Made by a program: the position numbers and the translations under genes. This document shows, in pieces, positions 54,264 through 62,238 of a stretch of DNA of 64,000 nt; position 1 is the stretch's first letter; every line of letters starts with the position of its first letter. Below the pieces are notes generated by a model. It worked only from the letters and a program-made list of their open reading frames with translations, was not told the origin of the DNA and searched no databases. The stretch is from Prevotella sp. E13-27 (GTDB lineage Bacteria; Bacteroidota; Bacteroidia; Bacteroidales; Bacteroidaceae): the NCBI RefSeq assembly GCF_023217965.1, contig NZ_JALPSC010000002.1, positions 1,667,356 to 1,731,355 on the forward strand, given 5' to 3'.

Positions 54264-54464
54264 CTACTTACAGAATGAGAAATAAGCCTTAGAGAGTTTA
54301 TCGTCATAGCGGTTCTGAGCATACGCAGGGCCGTTGTAGAGGCGTGCGAACGTAGGCCAATCCTTTTTCTGCAAGGCAGCAAGCATAGACTTGTTGCCAC
54401 GGATGAAGCGTACGCTGAGCAGTAACTGCCGACATTCAGACTGGATGGCCTGTGTGGTTACATG
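54264..54464 (-). pseudogene. C-terminal remnant of an N-acetylmuramidase (DUF3380-type)
   Basis: An open frame without a start encodes SVRFIRGNKSMLAALQKKDW followed by PTFARLYNGPAYAQNRYDDK and LSKAYFSFCK, then TAG at 54264-54266. The FIxGNK ... ALQxKDWxxFARxYNGPxYAxNxYD pattern is the C-terminus of phage/T6SS-type N-acetylmuramidases. The catalytic N-terminal part is absent. It indicates an older phage- or element-derived insertion between the cargo and the replication genes. Confidence 0.7.
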
Positions 54465-54480
54465 AAGGGGATAGGATGCA

Positions 54481-54701
54481 TGTCGCAGGTTGTCGCACCT
54501 GTCGCCATCATCAGAACCAGTGATTAATAGGGAGCAAGAGATGTTGTATCAATCATATCTACCCATAATTACTGCTACAATAGAGCTACAGAACGATATG
54601 TCTGGGCTTATAGTGCGACAGCATGCGAGGGCGATGCTACAAGCGGTACGGTTGCTAAGTGCCTGTAAATCAGTTGTGCGCAAGTTGCGACAAGTGCGAC
54701 A
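54481..54701. repeat. TGTCGCA repeat cluster in inverted arms, next to the primase gene
   Basis: TGTCGCA at 54481 and 54491 (and TGTCGCC at 54500); reverse-complement TGCGACA at 54614, 54686 and 54695 (and TGCGCAA at 54678). It lies 10 bp beyond the primase stop. It could be replication-origin iterons of the element or a third tandem-armed inverted-repeat element. Confidence 0.65.
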
Positions 54702-54711
54702 TGAGGATTGC

Positions 54712-57700
54712 TTAAAACGGCAGTTCTTCTTGTTTTGTTTCGGTGGGTTCGTCATCAAGTGAGTCACTGAGGAATGTACTCAGGTTGATGCCGTAATGCT
54801 CGCAAACATCGGTATAGCAAAAGCAGAGAGGGCGGTCCTGCTCGGTGATGATCTTGCACTTGGGCTTTCCACCCTCCAACACATAGTTCTGCACAGGCTG
54901 GCCGTTGAAGTTGATGCGTTTGAACCGCTCGGCAGAGGTGGCCACGCCCAGAAACTCAGGAGAAATCTGAAGATAGTACTCTATAGACTCGTTGGGCAGG
55001 GTGCTGATATTCATCTCACGGCCAATCTTCTGATAGGCGTTGAGCGCTGTGTTCTTTCTGAGCATCAGTATCTGACGAGGCTCGCCAAACTCATAGCCAT
55101 CCTTCATCTTGTTGGTCTTCAGGCGGTTCTTCGACTTGATGAGATAGTCCTTCTCGTTGATGAGTTCGCCCTTTTGCTGCGCACAGCTAATGAGGCTCCA
55201 GAAGTTGGTCACCTCGTCGGCACGGTTGCACAGCTTGTTTTGCCGGATCAGTCCGTCCATACAGAGGTCGAGCAGATGGTTATAGGTGAACGGGAATTCG
55301 ATGCTTCCTTGTAGGGCAAGGTATGCCGATAGGGGGACAAGCCAGTTGTTCTCAATACGGTCTTTCAGTTCTGGATTCCACTTGGGATGTAAGGTGACAT
55401 CAGTCTTTGCCTTTTCCCAGGCGAGTTCGAATCGCTCCGTGAACTTGTCGCGCAGACTCACGAGTTGGATGGTGATGTGCGTAGCACCATACATTCGCAG
55501 CTGCATCAACTCAGCAAAGCGTTCACGCTCCTGCTGGTTGTGGTGGTCGCGGTCGTAGGCCAGGAAGATGAGTCGCGTAAACAAGGCAATGTCGGCAGTC
55601 GGCATCTCCTGACCTGTGAGGATGATGCCAGAGTCCACCCTGGCCTGTTCGCGTTTCTTATCCTTGTCCATGTTCATACGACTGCGCCCGATGCATGCCC
55701 AGAGGTCTTTGAGCCATTCAATCTTCTTGGTGTCGATACCGTTCTTGTATTCGTCGATATGGACAAGGGCATTGCTGACGCTGGCTACGGCATCAGCCAG
55801 TGCGGGAATGGTGGCCGTCTCAATATTCTGAGGCTCGTTACCCACGACGAAGAAAGCCATCATCGTCTCAGCCAGTTCGGTCTTACCAGAACCCTTTGGG
55901 CCAAAGATGTTGAGGATAGGGAAAGAAGGTGACTTCTGCTTATAGACATCCTTGAAGAGCGTAGCCATATAGAAGCAGAGGCTGATAACCGCATTGTCGC
56001 CAAACACATCGACAATCTTGGTGAAATAGTCGTGTAAGGAGATATTGGAATAGGTCTGGTGGCGGAATTTGCGTTCATTGGAATACAGTTCCGTAGAGTC
56101 CTTGTAAATCTGCGACATGGCGGGAAGATAATAGTTGTGTTTCTCCAGCCTGACGATGCCCTTGTCATCTACAGGATGCCAGACACCATCTTCCAAGGCA
56201 CCATTGCAGAAACAGTAAAAGCCCTGCTGTTGCCAACCAAGTTGTTTGATTTCCACGGCGGTTTCAGACACCTTGGCCAGATAGCGCATCAGTTGGATTT
56301 GTGAAGAGTCATCTGCCAGCCATGTATAGTTGCCTATACCGACAAGTTTCTGACGCAGTTTCTTGGAAGAGGTGAATTCCTCCATATTCAGCTCGATAAT
56401 CTCTTTTTGTCCGTCGGAGTTGCATATCTCGAACAAGCGGATGGGATGAATATCATCCTTGACATGGAACAGGGGCTTCAGAGTGAAGTTAGACCATTGC
56501 TTCTCCTCTCCCTTCTGGTTATAGCCATAATAACAGCCATGCTGGACGGTAAAGCCAAAAGAACGGAGCATGTCAATGTCGCCCTCGTTGTTCTTCTCGG
56601 AGAGTTGCTTCTGCCGTTTCTTCATAGCGGTATTGAGAGCCTGGCGCCAGATGGTCTTGTTGCCGTCAATCCTCGCAAGAGCAGTGATGTATCGCTCCCG
56701 AATGGCTTCGTCCTTGATACAGAGGAGCAATTCACAAGTCTCGTCGATGGCTTTCTGTTTCTCCTCCGTCGTACCGTTCTTGTTGAACCGTTTCTCAAAT
56801 GCCCATAATAGGAACTCGCGTTCCTCCAACTTGGCAAGATCGGCTTTGTCAGTGAAGAACTCATCAGGGTCTATCTTCTTTGGTTTTTCTACGCTGAGGT
56901 CATTGGGAATCTCCTTGACGCTGACGGTGAAGCCTTGGTGCATGGCGAGGGCTCCATTATGGATAACGTTACAAAAGCCTGCACCGAGTTCTTCCTTGTC
57001 TTTCGGAATATCTGAGTCTGGGATAAAGCAGAGCGTGCAATCCTGTAAACGATAGTCTTTCAGTTTCTGGAACTGATTGACTGTCCATGAGCCACCAAGG
57101 GAGGCTATGGCATTGAAGATACCAACTGACTGTAGCTTCATCACATCAGGTGCCCCCTCTACTAAGTAAAGCTTTCTGTCTCCCCGTGCTTTCTTGATGG
57201 CAGTGTCGATTCCAAAGATGGAACGGGACTTGCAATACAAATCGCTGTCGGCAGAATTGAGATACTTACAATCCGACTTGTCGTCTATCGCCCTTGCCGT
57301 GAATCCCTCGATATGGGAATATCTGTCACGGATGGGAATCATGATGCGGTTACGATAGACGCAGTAGACGGAGTGTGTCTTCTCACTCAGTTTCAGAATG
57401 CCCATTTCCTGCATCAGTTCCAAACTAAGGCCTTCTTTCTTTGCATAGTCGATAACGGATGTCCAATTGTCAGGAGCATAGCCGATATGCTTCTCCTTGC
57501 AATACTCTTCGTTCCATCTGCTGAGCATATATGCATTTGCTGACTTGGCATCTGGTGTTTCCTTCCCTATTTCCTGGCAGAAGAATGCGCAAAGCCTTTC
57601 ATTGATAATGCGCATGGACTCCAGTTTCTTGTATCGCTCTTCCTCTTCGGGTGTGGACTGGAGATCTGATTCAGACAAGTCAATATGCAATTTCTCCTTC

Positions 57701-57963
57701 AGCAGTTTCTTGACAGCAAGGGGAAAAGTGAGACCGTCCTGTTCCATCACAAAGTTGATGACGTTGCCACCCTTGCCACATCCGAAACAGTGGTATAGGT
57801 TCTTGGCCGTGTCAATGTGGAACGAGGGTGTGTCCTCCTGATGGAAAGGGCAGCATCCTTTTGCGGTATGGCCTCTGAGCTGAAGCTTGACACCATAGTC
57901 AGATACCACTTCTGCCAGATCAACCTCGTCAAGAACCTTGTCTATGTATTTCTTATCAATCAT
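54712..57963 (-). CDS. Primase-helicase of the mobile element
   Basis: 1083 aa. N-terminal CHC2 zinc finger (CCPFHQEDTPSFHIDTAKNL then YHCFGCGKGGNVINFV, about 37-71). DnaG-type core with TOPRIM (about 265-340, LYLVEGAPDVMKLQSVGIFN, FIPDSDIPKD). The C-terminal part is an AAA/DUF927-like ATPase with Walker A FGPKGSGKTELAETMM near 691 and a B-like VHIDEYKNG. It probably primes and unwinds during replication of the excised or transferred circle. The C-terminus is EELPF, a motif resembling clamp-binding peptides (QEELPF). Followed by the TGTCGCA cluster. Confidence 0.87.
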   Translation of the reverse strand: MIDKKYIDKVLDEVDLAEVVSDYGVKLQLRGHTAKGCCPFHQEDTPSFHIDTAKNLYHCFGCGKGGNVINFVMEQDGLTFPLAVKKLLKEKLHIDLSESDLQSTPEEEERYKKLESMRIINERLCAFFCQEIGKETPDAKSANAYMLSRWNEEYCKEKHIGYAPDNWTSVIDYAKKEGLSLELMQEMGILKLSEKTHSVYCVYRNRIMIPIRDRYSHIEGFTARAIDDKSDCKYLNSADSDLYCKSRSIFGIDTAIKKARGDRKLYLVEGAPDVMKLQSVGIFNAIASLGGSWTVNQFQKLKDYRLQDCTLCFIPDSDIPKDKEELGAGFCNVIHNGALAMHQGFTVSVKEIPNDLSVEKPKKIDPDEFFTDKADLAKLEEREFLLWAFEKRFNKNGTTEEKQKAIDETCELLLCIKDEAIRERYITALARIDGNKTIWRQALNTAMKKRQKQLSEKNNEGDIDMLRSFGFTVQHGCYYGYNQKGEEKQWSNFTLKPLFHVKDDIHPIRLFEICNSDGQKEIIELNMEEFTSSKKLRQKLVGIGNYTWLADDSSQIQLMRYLAKVSETAVEIKQLGWQQQGFYCFCNGALEDGVWHPVDDKGIVRLEKHNYYLPAMSQIYKDSTELYSNERKFRHQTYSNISLHDYFTKIVDVFGDNAVISLCFYMATLFKDVYKQKSPSFPILNIFGPKGSGKTELAETMMAFFVVGNEPQNIETATIPALADAVASVSNALVHIDEYKNGIDTKKIEWLKDLWACIGRSRMNMDKDKKREQARVDSGIILTGQEMPTADIALFTRLIFLAYDRDHHNQQERERFAELMQLRMYGATHITIQLVSLRDKFTERFELAWEKAKTDVTLHPKWNPELKDRIENNWLVPLSAYLALQGSIEFPFTYNHLLDLCMDGLIRQNKLCNRADEVTNFWSLISCAQQKGELINEKDYLIKSKNRLKTNKMKDGYEFGEPRQILMLRKNTALNAYQKIGREMNISTLPNESIEYYLQISPEFLGVATSAERFKRINFNGQPVQNYVLEGGKPKCKIITEQDRPLCFCYTDVCEHYGINLSTFLSDSLDDEPTETKQEELPF

Positions 57964-58023
57964 AATAGAAAATCACTTTTGTATTATATAAGCGTTACTT
58001 TATATTATATAATGGTATAAGGA

Positions 58024-58380
58024 TTAAAGGCTACTGAGTTCCTTCCTGTGTTCCTCCATGAAGGCTACTATCATAGCCGCTGCCAGAGCACGGATAGGGA
58101 TGTTTCGCTCCGAGTTAGCACGAAGTTGCTCTATCTGTTTCTTAACCTCTGTGGGTAGCCATACAGCAGCACCTTGTCCTTTTACACCAGTATAGTCCTC
58201 CAGTCCTTCGGTGAACTTCTTCCAACCAACGGCATGCCAGTCGGACTTTTCCTTACGGAAGGCTGCAGCATTACCATTGGATTCAGCGTTTGCACCTGTT
58301 ATCTTTGTGACACTCTCCGCAAGAGAGATTCCGTTGACGTTCTTTGAAAGCAACGGGTTTATAACTTTCTTCTGTACCAT
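58024..58380 (-). CDS. Small partner of ParA (possible DNA-binding centromere protein)
   Basis: 118 aa. Unstructured N-terminus (KKVINPLLSKNVNGISLAES), then KKFTEGLEDYTGVKGQGAAV and a helical C-terminus (WLPTEVKKQIEQLRANSERN, IPIRALAAAMIVAFMEEHRK). The second part resembles ribbon-helix-helix proteins of the DUF3408 type found with ParA on Bacteroides elements; that likeness is by memory. It starts 3 bp after the parA stop, so the two form a partition-like module. Confidence 0.65.
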   Translation of the reverse strand: MVQKKVINPLLSKNVNGISLAESVTKITGANAESNGNAAAFRKEKSDWHAVGWKKFTEGLEDYTGVKGQGAAVWLPTEVKKQIEQLRANSERNIPIRALAAAMIVAFMEEHRKELSSL

Positions 58381-58383
58381 GTC

Positions 58384-59034
58384 TTATAGTTGATTGATGA
58401 TTTCAATGATTCTGTCAAAAGCATGCTCAACGGCAGCATACTGGTATTTGTCAAGAGGGTAGAGTGTGGAGTATCGCTTGATGACCACGCTCTGCTTGAT
58501 TCTCGGCGTGACCGTTCCAAGCCGGCCAAGAACAGAGATGGTTTCATCTCTCATTTCACGCTCATGTGCCTTGCCTTCTGTGGTGTTGATGCGGTTGGGC
58601 AGGAAAACCAAGCGGGCAGATGACTTCTGGCTGATGACGGAAACAAAGATGCCTGTCGCATCAATGGTATCTACATCGTAGGACATGGGAATGACAATAA
58701 GGTCGGCCATCGAATAGAGGATGGAGAGGTTATTGTCGTTGAGATTGCCAGGGCAGTCAGTCAATACAATGCCGTCATGTTCTTTATACTCATTCATAGC
58801 CGCTTTTACTATCGTACTATCAAGTGTATTGAGGCGGGTGATGGCCCAGGGCACAGTCTGCCCCGGGTCTGCTTCCACCTCACGCTCACGATGTCTGGAC
58901 AAAGATGCCTGAATATCGGCATCCACGGCTACAACAGGGACTCCCTTCATAGAAAGGTACTCCGCAAAGTGGGCGCATAGCGTGGTCTTACCCACACCGC
59001 CCTTGATATTCGAGAAAAGAATAATTTTACTCAT
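58384..59034 (-). CDS. ParA-family ATPase
   Basis: 216 aa. Deviant Walker A near the N-terminus (FSNIKGGVGKTTLCAHFAEY), Walker A' VVAVDADIQASLSRH, and Walker B IVLTDCPGNLND. No N-terminal HTH, so it is a short type Ib-like ParA. Likely partitions or stabilises the excised element, or positions the relaxosome. Lies between the excisionase-like gene and its small partner. Confidence 0.92.
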   Translation of the reverse strand: MSKIILFSNIKGGVGKTTLCAHFAEYLSMKGVPVVAVDADIQASLSRHREREVEADPGQTVPWAITRLNTLDSTIVKAAMNEYKEHDGIVLTDCPGNLNDNNLSILYSMADLIVIPMSYDVDTIDATGIFVSVISQKSSARLVFLPNRINTTEGKAHEREMRDETISVLGRLGTVTPRIKQSVVIKRYSTLYPLDKYQYAAVEHAFDRIIEIINQL

Positions 59035-59059
59035 GAGATTATGATTTTATACTATACAT

Positions 59060-59473
59060 TTATATACTACTACCGGAATCTTCATTGGTATTTCCTTTGC
59101 GTAGCTTCTGAATATCCTCTGCGCGATAGAATACCTTTCGGCCGATATTGATCTGCGGGAGGTATTTGTTGTTGTTCCAAAGCCAGAGAGTCGTAGAACT
59201 TACCGACAGCATCTTCATGACCTCGCTTTTTGGAATCAGTTCTTCTTGGTTGTCAACATTACTCTCAGCTTTTTGAGATTTTTCAGCCAGAAGTCGCTCA
59301 GAGAGTTCACGGGCAAAGGCAATGGCACCTTTCCCTGTTAGGGTGAGGGAGATGTGGTCACCGCCCTTAGAGATTGCAGACACGAGTCGCTTTGCAAACA
59401 ACTCACTTTCTTCACTTGGTTCAAAGTAGCCAACCTGGTCGGCATCCTTTGCAAAAGCATTTGGTTTAATCAT
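59060..59473 (-). CDS. Excisionase-like helix-turn-helix protein
   Basis: 137 aa. The C-terminal half is a MerR/HTH_17-type winged helix (IPKSEVMKMLSVSSTTLWLW, LPQINIGRKVFYRAEDIQKL) typical of Xis/RdfB proteins on Bacteroides elements. The N-terminal half (FAKRLVSAISKGGDHISLTL) is shared by many such proteins. It probably bends DNA at the att sites to favour excision or regulates the operon below. First gene of xis-parA-partner-primase. A leader hairpin and -7 box lie upstream. Confidence 0.83.
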   Translation of the reverse strand: MIKPNAFAKDADQVGYFEPSEESELFAKRLVSAISKGGDHISLTLTGKGAIAFARELSERLLAEKSQKAESNVDNQEELIPKSEVMKMLSVSSTTLWLWNNNKYLPQINIGRKVFYRAEDIQKLRKGNTNEDSGSSI

Positions 59474-59530
59474 TCCTTATAATATTTAGAAGTTTATATT
59501 CGTTTGTGGGGAATGAGCGCATAAAAACGA

Positions 59531-59564
59531 CTTGTCCCCGATTCGATTCATTTCAAATCGGGGG
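59531..59564 (-). promoter_or_regulatory. Leader hairpin of the excisionase operon
   Basis: On the minus strand GCCCCCGATTT and AATCGGGGAC can pair, directly after the -7 box. It would sit at the extreme 5' end of the transcript and may stabilise the mRNA. Confidence 0.45.
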
Positions 59565-59572
59565 CAAAAGTA
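59565..59572 (-). promoter_or_regulatory. -7 box (TACTTTTG) for the excisionase-parA operon
   Basis: TAnnTTTG match on the minus strand, about 92 bp upstream of the start at 59473. Confidence 0.55.
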
Positions 59573-59658
59573 CGAATTTTCTAAATACCGTCTAAGTGAA
59601 TTAAATGCAGATGTTTGCGCTGTCAGTCAGAAGCGCAAATAACGCAAAGAACGCAATG

Positions 59659-60633
59659 CTATTTAAGCAACTCGTCCCTAAAAAACTTTAGTTCCTGAGT
59701 AAACCAGGAGTTCTCAATAACCAGTTTGCCTTTAGCATCTCTGTGATATAGCGTATGGAAATAATACTGGATATTTCTTGCCTTTACAAAAGCCAAATCC
59801 GGGAACTCCAAGGCCAGCGCTTCTCTATACTCTGTCATTTGCAGTCTATTACTTATGACGGGAGAGGTAGCTGGCGCAATAATGATATCCTTTAATACGA
59901 TGAGTAGTAGGACAAGGTCATTGCCTGTTGACTTTTTCTTCAGCAGTTCATGGATGTTATTCAAGAGCTTTTCCTTGCTTTCCCTGTTGGGCACATTGAT
60001 AATCTCAGACAGCGGCTTATATACCTTTGTGGGAAAAGTGATAGGTTCTGGTAGCTTCTCAATATCATCTGTTTTTCCGTCCTCTAACAGCAATACCTCA
60101 TTGGGTAGAAGTTCGAACACTTCATTGTAGGGAAGTGTCTTCATTTCTGTTTTGAGATTCCAAAACCTATTCCAATCTTCTTTTGTGCGTACGCCAGCCT
60201 CCAAGCTCTTTTTCACAACATATTTGTTGGCGATATAATTCAATGGAAGTTTGAGAATGCCAAGTTTATAGCCAGGAATTGGGTTCTTAATCTTTGAATA
60301 GATCCATTCATAACTATGGTCAAAGTAGATCCAATAGAACAGAGCCATCAAGAAAGGCTCTGGGTCTGTGTAACCCATAGCATTGATCATTCTTTCTATG
60401 GTGTGGGAACGTTTGATGATGTCTGCCATCTCATGTGGAATTCTAACGTCATCTTCTACAACCAGACGGGGGACTCGGAACGACATCTGCTTGACTAGCG
60501 CAAAGAATACGTTCATGATACGCAACTCTTCTTGGCCTAAAAGACCAAGGAATCTATAATACTCCACTAAATTCTCTGACTGCCATTGCTTTAGGTCTGC
60601 CAGAAAATCTTTAAATGTATATTTGTTATCCAT
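59659..60633 (-). CDS. Element protein of unknown function
   Basis: 324 aa, no signal peptide or TM. Largely helical, with aromatic-rich segments (FLMALFYWIYFDHSYEWIYS, YYRFLGLLGQEELRIMNVFF). A central acidic stretch is LPNEVLLLEDGKTDDIEKLP. The C-terminal part is FVKARNIQYYFHTLYHRDAK, ending WFTQELKFFRDELLK. It may belong to a DUF family seen on Bacteroidales elements (perhaps DUF6043), but I am not sure of the name. It follows the AlbA_2 gene by 18 bp, so the two are probably one transcription unit. Confidence 0.65.
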   Translation of the reverse strand: MDNKYTFKDFLADLKQWQSENLVEYYRFLGLLGQEELRIMNVFFALVKQMSFRVPRLVVEDDVRIPHEMADIIKRSHTIERMINAMGYTDPEPFLMALFYWIYFDHSYEWIYSKIKNPIPGYKLGILKLPLNYIANKYVVKKSLEAGVRTKEDWNRFWNLKTEMKTLPYNEVFELLPNEVLLLEDGKTDDIEKLPEPITFPTKVYKPLSEIINVPNRESKEKLLNNIHELLKKKSTGNDLVLLLIVLKDIIIAPATSPVISNRLQMTEYREALALEFPDLAFVKARNIQYYFHTLYHRDAKGKLVIENSWFTQELKFFRDELLK

Positions 60634-60651
60634 CTACAATCTTTTTCTTGT

Positions 60652-62166
60652 CTATTCAATAATCTCCCAAAAACCGCCTTTATCCGGACCAACTCGACGA
60701 AGGTATTTGCCGCGCATATAATCTATATTACGCATAATGGAATTAACGCTAATTCCAACAGCTTTTGCAAGTTCTACTACAGATATATATGGATTGTCTA
60801 TCATTAGTTCAAGTATGGTAATGCGGTTTTCTGTCAACTTATCATGATTGCTGATAGCTTTTTCTATCAACTTTTCTATCAACCCTTGACGATTTGCATT
60901 TACCTTTACATCGTTTCCATTCACCTTTTCATTCACCTTTTCATCCACCTTTTGCCCATTTCCATTCACCTTGGCAACATTTACATTCACGTTTTCTGTG
61001 ACCTTTGGCACGGTAATTTTCAAGATGAACTCGTCTGTTCTGAAGGATGGAGCATTTGCACCATTGGCCTCCTGTTCACGGCAGATACGATCAAAACCCT
61101 CGCCAAACTCCTTAACATAATGATATGCTTTGAGGAATGCAGCAATCTTAGGATTACGAGAAAAGTGGGTATGCCTGATGTTGTTTGGCTTCACCTGTCC
61201 GGGGAGTTTGCCTGGGGATTCAAATACTAACCGGTCATCGAACATTTTGATTTGAATCTCTGTACCCTTAATGTTGTAGGCTCTGTGGCAGCAAGCGTTG
61301 ACCGTCATCTCTTGAATGACGAACTCTGGATAGTCACGCTTTGTCACAAATTGAGCATGCTGTCCCAGGAATGTATGCTCGCGAACCTGAGTCTCGATAA
61401 ACTCAATCGTCTTCTTAACTTGATTCAGTATGGTTCCCTCAAAGATGACGTCCTTGATGACATTCATCTCTGCGCCAACTTTCTCGTCAACACCTTCATA
61501 GCGGATGAAACGGGTACGACTGCGAGGGAAGAAGTTCTGAGGGTTCTTTCCGAAAAGCAGAATGCAGGCTACGCTGACATCCTCTTCGCCTTTCTTGTTA
61601 GTCTTGACAAAACCGTTATTCTCTCGTAAGTATTCAAGTGGTGACCTACTGTAACCTACCAATTTGGCATATTCAGCAACGGCATCCATATTGATATCGT
61701 CAATGGTTGCGCCATATACAGCCGTATCTTCGTAGGAGCGTTCGCCTTTGTCGTACATCAGTTGCATCCGCTCTTCGAATGTCAGTTTGCGGCTCTTGTC
61801 ACCCACACGGATATAGGCTTCATCAGCCTGATTTGTGTGAAGGAACTGGCTGGCAGGAATATCCATCAGCAGAATACGATCAGAATTGCCTTCATCGTTA
61901 GTGCATTCCATATAGCGACAAGTTACAGGAATAGTAGGATTGCAGAAATCAAATGGCACACGGAGCAGCTCGTTCAACTTAGCAGTATGTTGGTTAACAC
62001 CCTCTATCTTTCTTGTCTTGTCTGATATGCCAATTGCCAACATACCACCATCGGCATTAGCCATCGCCACGATAGGGATAGCCAATGCCTTTGGATCTAT
62101 CTGTATGCTTTTCAGGTCAAACGTCTGACCTTCTTTCCCTGCCCTTATTTCTTCTATTGTCATCAT
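60652..62166 (-). CDS. AlbA_2 (Schlafen-type) ATP-binding regulator with C-terminal HTH
   Basis: 504 aa. N-terminal AlbA_2/Schlafen AAA_4 domain (about 8-125: EGQTFDLKSIQIDPKALAIP, VAMANADGGMLAIGISDK, EAYIRVGDKSRKLTFEER). The middle resembles COG2865 helicase-related regulators (FVIQEMTVNACCHRAYNIKG, GTEIQIKMFDDRLVFESPGK). Then a V/N/K/G repeat linker (VDEKVNEKVNGNDVKVNAN, about 395-430) and a winged HTH (NRITILELMIDNPYISVVEL). Role unknown: transcriptional control or phage defence are both seen in relatives. Next to the integrase. -7 box at 62174-62181. Confidence 0.8.
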   Translation of the reverse strand: MMTIEEIRAGKEGQTFDLKSIQIDPKALAIPIVAMANADGGMLAIGISDKTRKIEGVNQHTAKLNELLRVPFDFCNPTIPVTCRYMECTNDEGNSDRILLMDIPASQFLHTNQADEAYIRVGDKSRKLTFEERMQLMYDKGERSYEDTAVYGATIDDINMDAVAEYAKLVGYSRSPLEYLRENNGFVKTNKKGEEDVSVACILLFGKNPQNFFPRSRTRFIRYEGVDEKVGAEMNVIKDVIFEGTILNQVKKTIEFIETQVREHTFLGQHAQFVTKRDYPEFVIQEMTVNACCHRAYNIKGTEIQIKMFDDRLVFESPGKLPGQVKPNNIRHTHFSRNPKIAAFLKAYHYVKEFGEGFDRICREQEANGANAPSFRTDEFILKITVPKVTENVNVNVAKVNGNGQKVDEKVNEKVNGNDVKVNANRQGLIEKLIEKAISNHDKLTENRITILELMIDNPYISVVELAKAVGISVNSIMRNIDYMRGKYLRRVGPDKGGFWEIIE

Positions 62167-62173
62167 TTGCGTG

Positions 62174-62181
62174 CAAAGTTA
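62174..62181 (-). promoter_or_regulatory. -7 box (TAACTTTG) for the AlbA_2 gene
   Basis: Only 7 bp before the ATG at 62166, implying a leaderless or very short leader. Confidence 0.5.
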
Positions 62182-62238
62182 CAACAAAAACTTCAAATTA
62201 CTATACCTTATTGTATAATAGTTAACGCTTAAATCTAC

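Noticed and set aside
54490..54762. 90-codon plus-strand ORF beside the primase
   Set aside because: Overlaps the primase 3' end and is made largely of the TGTCGCA repeat cluster; no recognisable domain.
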